A stretch of 22,514 nt of DNA from BOKV01 sp041742235. GTDB lineage: Bacteria > Pseudomonadota > Alphaproteobacteria > Rhizobiales > Rhizobiaceae. The position numbers and the translations under genes are program-made. The notes below the pieces were generated by a model. That model was not told where the DNA came from and searched no databases. It saw only the letters and a list, made by a program, of their open reading frames with translations. Location: positions 1-22,514 of the forward strand of contig JBGSJA010000007.1 in NCBI GenBank assembly GCA_041742235.1. Direction: 5' to 3'. Below, in pieces: positions 1-8,747 of the stretch; the stretch's first letter is position 1, and each line of letters starts with the position of its first letter.

Positions 1-27
1 ACCGGCGCGGCGGGAATGCGTTCGTTG

Positions 28-1697
<1,670 letters not shown>

Positions 1698-1701
<4 letters not shown>

Positions 1702-2501
1702 CGGGCTGTTTCCCCTTGCTTGAATTCTTGGAGGCGGCGCAGCATCGCGCCAAGTGTCCGGCGAAGTTTTTCGGCCTTTGCCGCGTCATAGGCGAAGGGC
1801 GGCGCCTCGCTTTCAAGATGCGTTGATTGCGCCAGCTCCAGCTGGATCGCATGCACGCCTTCCTGCGGGCGGCCATAATGGCGCGTAGTCCAGCCGCCCT
1901 TGAAGCGGCCGTTGAGCACGTGGCTGCGGCCGCTTGCCGCCGCCAGCCCGGCGACGATGGATTCGATCAGCGGGTCGCAGCTTTGGCCGTCATGGGTGCC
2001 GGTGTTGAAGTCCGGCAGCACGCCCTCGAACAGGAAGGGAATGCGCGAGCGGATCGAATGGCAGTCGAAAAGGATGGCGAAGCCGTGGATTGCCTTCACC
2101 CGCGCGACTTGCGCCGAGAGCGTTTCATGGTAGGGCGCGTGGAAGCGGGCTAGCCGCGCGGCAATCTCGGAAGCATCGGGTTCCGCGCCTTCATTCCAGA
2201 TTGCGTTACCGTCGAAATCGGTTCGCGGCACGAGGCCCGTCGTGTTCTGCCCCGGATAGAGGCTGCTGTCCTGCTGGTCGCGATTGGCGTCGATTACATA
2301 GCGGTGGAACAGCGCCCGCACGCTCGTCGCGTCCGGTAGCAGGCCTTCATAGAGCCGGTGAATGTGCCAGTCGGTGTCGGCCAGCAACTGGCCATTCTCA
2401 TTGAGGTGTGTCCAGATCTCCGGCGGCACCTGCGTTCCGGTGTGCGGCAGGCCGAGAATGACCGGCGATGAACCTTCATTGATCTCAACCACGGTTTCCA
2501 T
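1698..2501 (-). CDS. hutG: N-formylglutamate deformylase (amidohydrolase)
   Basis: HutG hydrolyses N-formyl-L-glutamate to glutamate and formate, the final step of the five-step Hut pathway. The product is 267 residues, normal for the N-formylglutamate amidohydrolase family. Visible family features are LGLPHTGTQVPPE near the N-terminus (about 16-28), YVIDANRDQQ (about 68-77), FDCHSIRSRIP (about 149-159) and GGWTTRHYGRP (about 208-218), which supply the predicted metal and substrate ligands (His, Asp, Arg). The open frame extends far upstream into hutH, but only the ATG at 2501 gives the conserved N-terminus and lies just after the hutH stop (5-nt gap). It has no strong Shine-Dalgarno sequence of its own, so it probably depends on coupling to hutH. 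Its stop overlaps the hutU start. Its co-occurrence with hutF matches the deiminase/deformylase route rather than the formiminoglutamase route. Confidence 0.95.
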
Positions 2502-2506
2502 GGCGG

Positions 2507-4039
2507 TCACGCAAGTTCCGGCAATATGCCTGCCGAGACGCTGGCATTGAGCCGGCCGGAAGCGACAAGCTCGCTCGCGGCGGAAAGGTCCGTGGCCATG
2601 AAGCGGTCTGCTTCGAGGTCGTGCACCACGGATCGGATGGCCTCGAAAGCCTTCGCCAGTTCCGGACTGGTCTTCAGCGGCTCCCGAAACGCCACGCCCT
2701 GCGCGGCCGTGATCGCCTCTATGCCGATGATTCCGGAAAGGTTCTCGGTCATCTGCAGCAGGCGCCGCGCCCCGTGGCAGGCCATCGAGACATGGTCTTC
2801 CTGGTTGGCGGAGGTCGGCGTCGAATCGACCGAGGCCGGATGCGACATCTGCTTGTTCTCCGACATCAACGCGGCTGACGTGACCTCCGCGATCATCAAT
2901 CCGGAATTGAGGCCGGGTTTCCTCGCTAGAAATGCCGGCAGTCCATAGCTGAGTGCCGGATCCACCAGCAGCGCTATGCGCCGCTGTGCGATCGCCCCGA
3001 TCTCGCAAACGGCAATGGCAGTCTGGTCGGCGGCGAATGCCACCGGTTCGGCATGGAAGTTCCCGCCGGAAACCACCGAACCGTCGCTGAGCACAAGCGG
3101 ATTGTCGGTGACGGCGTTTGCCTCGATCTCCAGCGTGCGCGCCACATGGCGCAGCATGTCCAGGCAGGCACCGTCGACCTGCGGCTGGCAGCGAATGCAA
3201 TAGGGATCTTGAACCCGCTCGTCGCCATCCACATGGCTTTCGCGGATTTCCGATCCGGCGAGCAGCATGCGCAGCGCATTTGCCGTGTCAATCTGGCCCT
3301 GGTGGCCGCGCAACAGATGGATTTCCGGGTGGAAGGGCGCGGACGATCCCATGGCGGCATCAGTGGAAAGCGCGCCGGTGATCAACGCCGACTGCGCCGC
3401 GCGATGCGCCCGGAACAACCCGGCGAGCGCAAGCGCGGTCGAGACTTGCGTGCCGTTGATCAGCGCCAGTCCTTCCTTGGCGGCGAGGACGACCGGCGAA
3501 AGCCCGGCGCGGCGCAGCGCCACGATTGCCGGCAGCCGCTCGCCACGGATGAATGCCTCGCCTTCGCCCATCATAGCCGCCGCCATGTGCGCGAGCGGGG
3601 CAAGATCTCCCGACGCTCCGACCGAACCCTTTTCCGGGATGACCGGCAGCACGCCGTGCCCCAGCATCTGCTCGATCAGCCTGACGATCTCCAGCCGTAC
3701 GCCCGATGCGCCGCGCCCGAGCGAGATCAGCTTCAGTGTCATGACGAGGCGCACGACGTCGTTGGGCAAAGGCGCGCCCATGCCGCAGCAATGCGACAGG
3801 ATCAGGTTTCGCTGCAGCGTGGCGACATCGCCCGCATCGATGCGGATGCTGGCGAGTTTGCCGAAGCCGGTGTTGATGCCGTAGACCGGCTCGTCACCGG
3901 CCGAAATTTGGGCGATGCGCGCAGCTGAGCGCTCGATGGCGATGTGGGTTTGCGGATCGATCCGCGCCGCCGATCCGGTGCGGTATATCCTCTCAAGATC
4001 GGCGAGCGGCACGCCTCCGGGCGTCAGCATGATCGTCAT
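2507..4039 (-). CDS. hutH: Histidine ammonia-lyase (histidase)
   Basis: HutH removes ammonia from L-histidine to give trans-urocanate, the first and committing step. The 510-residue product is full length. The autocatalytic MIO cofactor triad Ala-Ser-Gly is at 142-144 in GSVGASGDLAPLAHM, and the catalytic tyrosine lies in PVYGINTGFG (Tyr53). Other conserved blocks are LALINGTQ, EPVAFAADQTAIAV and SADQEDH-like SANQEDHVSM near the C-terminal third. The ATG at 4039 is chosen because AAGGA lies 7 nt upstream; an in-frame ATG three codons later is less likely. The hutI stop overlaps this start by 4 bases (ATGA), and hutG follows after 5 nt. The protein is a cytoplasmic homotetramer by family knowledge. 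Identification is certain at family level, and the operon context removes the usual doubt between histidine and aromatic ammonia-lyases. Confidence 0.98.
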   Translation of the reverse strand: MTIMLTPGGVPLADLERIYRTGSAARIDPQTHIAIERSAARIAQISAGDEPVYGINTGFGKLASIRIDAGDVATLQRNLILSHCCGMGAPLPNDVVRLVMTLKLISLGRGASGVRLEIVRLIEQMLGHGVLPVIPEKGSVGASGDLAPLAHMAAAMMGEGEAFIRGERLPAIVALRRAGLSPVVLAAKEGLALINGTQVSTALALAGLFRAHRAAQSALITGALSTDAAMGSSAPFHPEIHLLRGHQGQIDTANALRMLLAGSEIRESHVDGDERVQDPYCIRCQPQVDGACLDMLRHVARTLEIEANAVTDNPLVLSDGSVVSGGNFHAEPVAFAADQTAIAVCEIGAIAQRRIALLVDPALSYGLPAFLARKPGLNSGLMIAEVTSAALMSENKQMSHPASVDSTPTSANQEDHVSMACHGARRLLQMTENLSGIIGIEAITAAQGVAFREPLKTSPELAKAFEAIRSVVHDLEADRFMATDLSAASELVASGRLNASVSAGILPELA

Positions 4040-5283
4040 GGCTTCGTCCTTTCATCCGCGTCGGGCACGCCACCGAAAATTCGCCGGTGCAGTGGATTGA
4101 ACCCGATCCGGTAGACAAGTTCGGCGGGACGCTCCGCGTTCCAGATGGCGATGTCGGCGCGCATGCCGGCCTTTAGCATTCCGGTTTCGCCCGCCATGCC
4201 AAGCGCGCGTGCGCCTTCGCGCGTCACGCCTGCGAGGCATTCCTCCACGGTCATCGAAAAAAGTGTCGCGGCCATGTTCATGGTGAGCAGCAGCGAGGTC
4301 AGCGGCGAGGTGCCCGGATTGCAGTCGGTCGCCAGCGCCATCGGTACGCGGTGCCTGCGGAACAATTCAATGGGCGGCTTCTTCGTCTCGCGCAGGAAAT
4401 AGTATGCGCCGGGCAAAATCACCGCAACCGTTCCGGCAGCCGCCATTTCGATCACGCTTGCTTCGTTCGCATGTTCAAGGTGATCGGCCGACAGCGCGCC
4501 GAACCGTGCCGCCAGCGCCGCGCCGCCAAGATCGGAAAGCTGCTCGGCATGCAGCTTGACCGGAATGCCGAGCTGTTTCGCGTGCTGGAACACGATCTCG
4601 ATCTGGTCAGGTGAAAAAGCGATCTTTTCGCAGAACCCGTCCACGGCATCACACAGGCCATAGCGGCTCGCGGCATCCATCGAGGGCAACACGACCTCGC
4701 GGATGTAGTCGCCATTGCGGCCCTTGTACTGAGCAGGCGTTGCATGCGCCGCCAGAAGGGTGGTGCGGACGCTGACAGGGCGAAGCGTCGCCAGCCTTCG
4801 AGCCGCCCGCAGCATCTTCAATTCATCGTCGATCGTCAGCCCGTAGCCCGACTTTATCTCGATCGTCGTGACGCCCCCGCCGATCAGTGCGTCGAGGCGA
4901 GGCAGGGACTGCGCGACCAGTCCGTCTTCGCTGGCGGCCCGAACCGCTCGCACGGTGGAAGCGATGCCGCCGCCCGCGCGCGCTATCTCCTCATAGCTCG
5001 CGCCATCCAGCCGCATTTCGAATTCATTGGCGCGGTTTCCCGCATGGACGATGTGGGTGTGGCAGTCTACGAGGCCGGGCGTTACTAGCCGCCCCTCGCA
5101 GTCGAAGTTTTCGAGACCGCGCAGATGCTCCGGGCATTGCGCCTCCGCGCCCGCGAACGCGATGCGCCCTTCTTCGACGGCGATCGCGCCGCGCGCGAAC
5201 TCGCCCAGCCCTTCGAGCGACGGATCAAACGTCGCCAGATGCGCATTGCGCAGCAGGTAGCTGGTCTGTCCGTTGGAAACCAT
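4036..5283 (-). CDS. hutI: Imidazolonepropionase
   Basis: HutI is a metal-dependent amidohydrolase that opens the ring of imidazolone-5-propionate to give N-formimino-L-glutamate (step three). The 415-residue product shows the amidohydrolase metal site: VDCHTHIVHAGNRANEFEMR with the HxH pair at 75 and 77, a further His in KLHAEQLSDLGG (about 245), a His in DHLEHA (about 268) and the metal Asp in ATDCNPGTSP (about 320). An in-frame ATG exists further upstream at 5325 within the operator palindrome. The start at 5283 is preferred because GGGAGG (5300-5295) stands 11 nt before it and the protein then begins at the family's usual point. It is the first gene of the hutIHGU operon, divergent from hutF across 84 bp that hold a HutC-type palindrome. 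The gene is intact and the stop overlaps hutH. Confidence 0.96.
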   Translation of the reverse strand: MVSNGQTSYLLRNAHLATFDPSLEGLGEFARGAIAVEEGRIAFAGAEAQCPEHLRGLENFDCEGRLVTPGLVDCHTHIVHAGNRANEFEMRLDGASYEEIARAGGGIASTVRAVRAASEDGLVAQSLPRLDALIGGGVTTIEIKSGYGLTIDDELKMLRAARRLATLRPVSVRTTLLAAHATPAQYKGRNGDYIREVVLPSMDAASRYGLCDAVDGFCEKIAFSPDQIEIVFQHAKQLGIPVKLHAEQLSDLGGAALAARFGALSADHLEHANEASVIEMAAAGTVAVILPGAYYFLRETKKPPIELFRRHRVPMALATDCNPGTSPLTSLLLTMNMAATLFSMTVEECLAGVTREGARALGMAGETGMLKAGMRADIAIWNAERPAELVYRIGFNPLHRRIFGGVPDADERTKP

Positions 5284-5311
5284 CAGGCTTGCCGCCTCCC
5301 GTGATTTCTGA

Positions 5312-5327
5312 TTATGTATATACATAA
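5312..5327. promoter_or_regulatory. Predicted HutC operator between hutI and hutF
   Basis: TTATGTATATACATAA is a perfect 16-bp palindrome in the 84-bp gap between divergent hutI and hutF. Its core at 5315-5324 is TGTA-TA-TACA, matching the TGTA-N2-TACA pattern known for HutC repressors of the GntR family in Pseudomonas and relatives. hutC itself lies in the adjacent hutF-hutC unit, so one site could silence both arms and give autoregulation. Urocanate is the expected inducer from family knowledge. Binding has not been shown here. The assignment rests on symmetry, motif match and position. Confidence 0.8.
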
Positions 5328-5342
5328 CGAATTTGCGTGCAA
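5315..5342 (-). promoter_or_regulatory. Possible hutI promoter overlapped by the operator
   Basis: On the minus strand, TTGCAC (5342-5337) could be a -35 box and TATACA (5320-5315) a -10 box, with a 16-nt spacer. The -10 candidate lies wholly inside the HutC palindrome, which would explain repression by steric exclusion. The boxes are imperfect, so this is a tentative reading. I could not pick a convincing promoter for hutF in the opposite direction. Confidence 0.35.
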
Positions 5343-5367
5343 GCACAAACCGTATCGGGATGGCGTC

Positions 5368-6723
5368 ATGACCAGCATTTTTGCCACACAGGCCCTGCTC
5401 CCCGGCGGCTGGCGCAACGATGTCCGCATCGTGTGCAAGGACGGAAAGATCGCAATCATCGATTGTGATGTGGAGGCCCGGCAGGGCGACGAAATCTGCG
5501 AGACCGTCTTGCCCGGAACGGGGAATCTACACAGCCACGCCTTCCAGCGCGGCATGGCCGGCCTTGCCGAGATGCGCGGCCCCGGCGAGGACAATTTCTG
5601 GAGCTGGCGCACGGTGATGTACCGCTTCGCGCTCACCACGACCCCGGACGATGTCGAGGCCGTGGCGGCGAAGCTTTACTGCGAAATGCTTGAGGCGGGC
5701 TTCACCCGTGTCGGCGAGTTTCACTACCTGCACCATGCGCCGGACGGCGGCCTCTATGCCAATGTCGGCGAATTGGCGGAGCGCATAGCGGCTGCATCAA
5801 CGCAAGCCGGCATAGGCCTGACGCTTCTGCCGGTGTTCTACGCACACTCCACCTTTGGCGGGGCCGCGCCAATCGAAGGGCAGCGCCGTTTCATCTGCAC
5901 GCTGGATGAATTTGCGAAACTGATGGAGGCGAGCCGCGGCGTGACGAAACCCATCGCGGGCGCAAACATCGGTGTCGCCCCGCACAGCCTTCGCGCTGTC
6001 GCGCCTGCCGAACTCGCCGATGTGATCGCCCTTGCCCCGGAAGGTCCCGTGCATATCCATGCCGCCGAGCAGGTTCGCGAGGTTGAGGATTGCATCGCTC
6101 ATCTGGGCGCGCGGCCGGTCGAATGGCTCCTTGCCAATGCCCCGGTGAATTCGCGCTGGTGCCTCATTCATTCCACGCACATGACAGAAGCGGAAACGCA
6201 AGATCTTGCCCGTGCCGGCGCCGTTGCCGGGCTTTGCCCGATCACCGAGGCCAATCTCGGCGATGGAATTTTCAACGCGCCGGAATTCATCGCTGCGGGC
6301 GGACGCTTCGGCATCGGTTCGGACTCCAACGTGCTGATCGGCCTCGCAGATGAATTGCGCCAGCTGGAATACGCCCAGCGGCTGAAACATCGCTTGCGCA
6401 ATGTCCTGGCCGAACCCGGCGGATCGAACGGCCGCAACCTGTTTGACCGTGCCCGGGCCGGCGGCGCGCAGGCACTCGGCGTTTCCGGCGGCGGGCTGGC
6501 GGTTGGCGAACCGGCCGACATTGTCGCGCTACGCCAGCGCGACGGTTCCGATGGCTTTCGCGGCGACCGCGTGCTCGACGCCTTCATTTTCACGAGATCG
6601 GTCACAATAGATCGCGTCTGGGTCGCGGGCCGCCGGTTGGTCGAAAACGGGCGGCATGTTGCAGCCGATGCGATCGACCGCCGCTTCAATTCCGTCATGC
6701 GCAACCTCGGCGCGGGCATTTGA
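5368..6723 (+). CDS. hutF: Formimidoylglutamate deiminase
   Basis: HutF deiminates N-formimino-L-glutamate to N-formylglutamate and ammonia (step four), feeding HutG. The 451-residue product is an amidohydrolase-superfamily protein of the expected length. The metal motif is NLHSHAFQRGMAG with HxH at 55 and 57. Later metal and catalytic positions are seen in PVHIHAAEQ, LIHSTHMT and GSDSNVLI (the metal Asp). ALLPGGWRNDVRI near the N-terminus is also typical of HutF. The frame is open further upstream to an ATG within the operator palindrome, but the ATG at 5368 gives the normal start MTSIFATQALLPGGW; its Shine-Dalgarno sequence is weak. The gene is divergent from hutI and followed after 2 nt by hutC, so the two are surely cotranscribed. 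Confidence 0.95.
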   Translation: MTSIFATQALLPGGWRNDVRIVCKDGKIAIIDCDVEARQGDEICETVLPGTGNLHSHAFQRGMAGLAEMRGPGEDNFWSWRTVMYRFALTTTPDDVEAVAAKLYCEMLEAGFTRVGEFHYLHHAPDGGLYANVGELAERIAAASTQAGIGLTLLPVFYAHSTFGGAAPIEGQRRFICTLDEFAKLMEASRGVTKPIAGANIGVAPHSLRAVAPAELADVIALAPEGPVHIHAAEQVREVEDCIAHLGARPVEWLLANAPVNSRWCLIHSTHMTEAETQDLARAGAVAGLCPITEANLGDGIFNAPEFIAAGGRFGIGSDSNVLIGLADELRQLEYAQRLKHRLRNVLAEPGGSNGRNLFDRARAGGAQALGVSGGGLAVGEPADIVALRQRDGSDGFRGDRVLDAFIFTRSVTIDRVWVAGRRLVENGRHVAADAIDRRFNSVMRNLGAGI

Positions 6724-6725
6724 GG

Positions 6726-7469
6726 ATGCAAGCAACGTTGCATCATCGGATCGTTTCCGATGTCGAGGCCAACATCCTCTCCGGCCGGTGGCCGCCGGGA
6801 TTCCGCCTTCCGTTCGAGATGGAGCTTGCCGGCCAGTATGCCTGCTCGCGGATGACCGTGAACAAGGCGCTGAACGTTCTGGCGCGAACGGGACTGATCG
6901 AACGCCGCCGCAAGTCCGGCTCCTTTGTAGCGCAGCCACACTCGCAATCGGCGGTACTGGAAATTCGCGACATTCGCTCTGACGTGTTGGCGCTGGGCCT
7001 CGAATACGGCTTCGAGCTGCTGCTGAGGAAAAAGCGCAGGGCCAGCCAGGACGACAAGGCGCGGCTCGGTTCCGGCGATGTCAAGAATGTGCTGGAAGTA
7101 GAAGTTTGCCATCTGGCGCAGGGCGAGCCCTTCTGCTGCGAGCAGCGCATCATCGCCCTCGACACGGTGCCGGAAGCTGAAGGGGAAAGCTTCGGCAGGA
7201 TCGCTCCCGGCCCATGGCTCCTGGAGCGTGTGCCGTGGAGTTCCGCCCAGCATGTGATCCGGGCCGTCGGGGCCGATGCCCGGCTGGCCGTAGTCCTGAA
7301 AGTGAAGGAGGGAGAGCCGTGCCTTTGCGTCGAGCGCAAGACCATGTTCGAAGGTGCGCCGGTCACCCATGTGAGGCTGGCCTGGCCTGCCGGCAGGCAT
7401 GAACTGGTCGCCCGGTTTGCGCCGGCCGGCAATCCTTTGCGCCCGCCGCGTGCGCAAGCAAAAGATTAA
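6726..7469 (+). CDS. hutC: Histidine utilisation repressor HutC (GntR/UTRA family)
   Basis: This is a GntR-family transcription factor of 247 residues. The N-terminal winged helix-turn-helix (about 1-75) includes HHRIVSDVEANILSGRWPPG and MELAGQYACSRMTVNKALNVL, and the wing ends in RKSGSFVA. The C-terminal UTRA ligand-binding fold (about 85-235) contains ARLAVVLKVKEGEPCLCVERKT and the typical PVTHVRLAWPAGRHEL. In the HutC subfamily the ligand is urocanate, which releases the repressor from hut operators. ATG at 6726 is chosen; an in-frame TTG two codons earlier overlaps the hutF stop and is possible. The best candidate target is the palindrome at 5312-5327. The regulator belongs to the hutF transcription unit, so its own level should rise on induction. 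Confidence 0.93.
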   Translation: MQATLHHRIVSDVEANILSGRWPPGFRLPFEMELAGQYACSRMTVNKALNVLARTGLIERRRKSGSFVAQPHSQSAVLEIRDIRSDVLALGLEYGFELLLRKKRRASQDDKARLGSGDVKNVLEVEVCHLAQGEPFCCEQRIIALDTVPEAEGESFGRIAPGPWLLERVPWSSAQHVIRAVGADARLAVVLKVKEGEPCLCVERKTMFEGAPVTHVRLAWPAGRHELVARFAPAGNPLRPPRAQAKD

Positions 7470-7571
7470 ACTATTTTCACAATTCAACCCGCACCCTTTG
7501 CCGCGCCTGTTTTTGGCACTAGTTTCCGCATTGGGCGCAGCGGATTATTCACATCAAGGTATGGAGATTGC

Positions 7572-8747
7572 ATGGCGTGGTGGAAACAGACGGCTCTGGT
7601 TGCGCTCGCCATTATTGTTGCGGTCTTCGCTTTCGCGCGCCTCTACCCCGGCGCGCCTGAACTGCTTTCAGGCCTCGGCGCAAGCCCGGCGCTGGTTTCC
7701 CTTGCGGTCGGCAATGGTTCTGCTGCCGAAAGTTCGGGGAAACCCCGGCAGGGACCCGGAGGTCCTGGCGGCGGGGCGGGTGGTCCGCCGCGTGAAACCC
7801 TTGTCGAAACTGCCGAGGTCGGCTTTGCCACCATCAACGACAAGATCACGGCCATAGGCGACGGCGAGGCGCAACGTTCGGTCACCGTCGTGCCGCTGGA
7901 CGACGGGGTGATCAGCGAAATCAACGTCAAGTCCGGGGATCAGGTCGCGCAGGGGGATGTGCTTGCCCGGCTTGATTCGGAAAAGGAAGTAATCGCACGC
8001 GACAGGGCCGCCCTTTCGGTCAAGAGTTTTGAGGAAAAGGTGCAGCGCACGGAAAGGCTGGCAAGTTCCCGCGCCGCTTCGGAAGTTGCTTTGAGCGATG
8101 CGCGCTCGGAACTGGAAACTGCCCGGCTTGCCTTGCGCGACGCCGAACTGGTGCTCCAGCGGCGCGCGATTACGGCGCCGTTTGGTGGCATTGTCGGCAT
8201 CGTCAATGCAGAAATTGGCCAGTTCGTGACGACGCAGTCGCAGATCGCCACGATTGACGACCGCTCATCGCTGCTTGTCGATTTCTGGGTTCCGGAGCGA
8301 TTTTCGGCCGCGATCGCTGCCGGTCAGAAAGTCGAGGCGCAACCCATCGCATTGCCGGGGACGGTGGTTACCGGCGAGGTCGCCGAGATTGCCAGTCGCA
8401 TCGAACAATCGAGCCGCACCCTGCGGATCCGCGCGCGCATTGCCAATCGCGACGATGCGCTGCGGCCTGGCATGTCTTTCCGGGTGGAGATGCGCTTTGC
8501 CGGCGACCGCTTCGCCTCGGTCGATCCGCTCGCCATCCAGTGGAGTTCGGACGGCGCCTATGTCTGGCGGGCGCAGGATGGAAAGGCGCAACGGGTTCCC
8601 GTGAAGATCGTTCAACGCAACAGCGATGTGGTGCTGGTGGACGGCGCGCTTGCTGCCGGCGAGGACGTCGTTACGGAAGGCGTCCAGACACTTCGCGAAG
8701 GCGCGGCCTTGCGCATCGCCGGAGCACCGGCCGGACCGGAGGGTTGA
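7572..8747 (+). CDS. RND efflux periplasmic adaptor (membrane fusion protein)
   Basis: This adaptor subunit of a tripartite efflux pump links the inner-membrane RND transporter to an outer-membrane channel across the periplasm. The 391-residue product starts with a single hydrophobic anchor (about 7-22) and no lipobox cysteine, so it is probably membrane-anchored rather than a lipoprotein. Residues 61-73 are a Gly/Pro-rich linker. The barrel-sandwich (lipoyl-like) halves are visible as VVPLDDGVISEINVKSGDQVAQGDVLARLDS (about 106-136) and APFGGIVGIVNAEIGQFVT, separated by a short alpha-helical hairpin (about 140-190). A beta-barrel and membrane-proximal domain follow. GGAG lies 5 nt before the ATG. 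A 102-bp gap separates it from hutC; the start of this gap is AT-rich, but I found no convincing promoter. Its stop overlaps the next start as TGATG. The substrate is unknown. Confidence 0.93.
   Translation: MAWWKQTALVALAIIVAVFAFARLYPGAPELLSGLGASPALVSLAVGNGSAAESSGKPRQGPGGPGGGAGGPPRETLVETAEVGFATINDKITAIGDGEAQRSVTVVPLDDGVISEINVKSGDQVAQGDVLARLDSEKEVIARDRAALSVKSFEEKVQRTERLASSRAASEVALSDARSELETARLALRDAELVLQRRAITAPFGGIVGIVNAEIGQFVTTQSQIATIDDRSSLLVDFWVPERFSAAIAAGQKVEAQPIALPGTVVTGEVAEIASRIEQSSRTLRIRARIANRDDALRPGMSFRVEMRFAGDRFASVDPLAIQWSSDGAYVWRAQDGKAQRVPVKIVQRNSDVVLVDGALAAGEDVVTEGVQTLREGAALRIAGAPAGPEG

Noticed and set aside
1..27. Possible gene end or terminator left of hutU.
   Set aside because: Only 27 bases are present, with no stem-loop or recognisable coding signal.
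2502..3200. Upstream extension of the hutG reading frame that would give a 500-residue protein.
   Set aside because: The extra part is an out-of-frame translation of hutH with no family similarity. The ATG at 2501 matches the conserved N-terminus and the operon spacing.
7514..7529. Sigma-54-like element (TGGCAC followed by GC) upstream of the adaptor gene.
   Set aside because: The GG and GC dinucleotides are 11 bases apart instead of 10, the TTGC half is missing, and no enhancer-binding regulator is nearby.
8540..8746. Upstream extension of the RND permease frame inside the adaptor gene.
   Set aside because: It is an off-frame reading of the adaptor. The ATG at 8747 has a GGAGGG ribosome site and a TGATG overlap.
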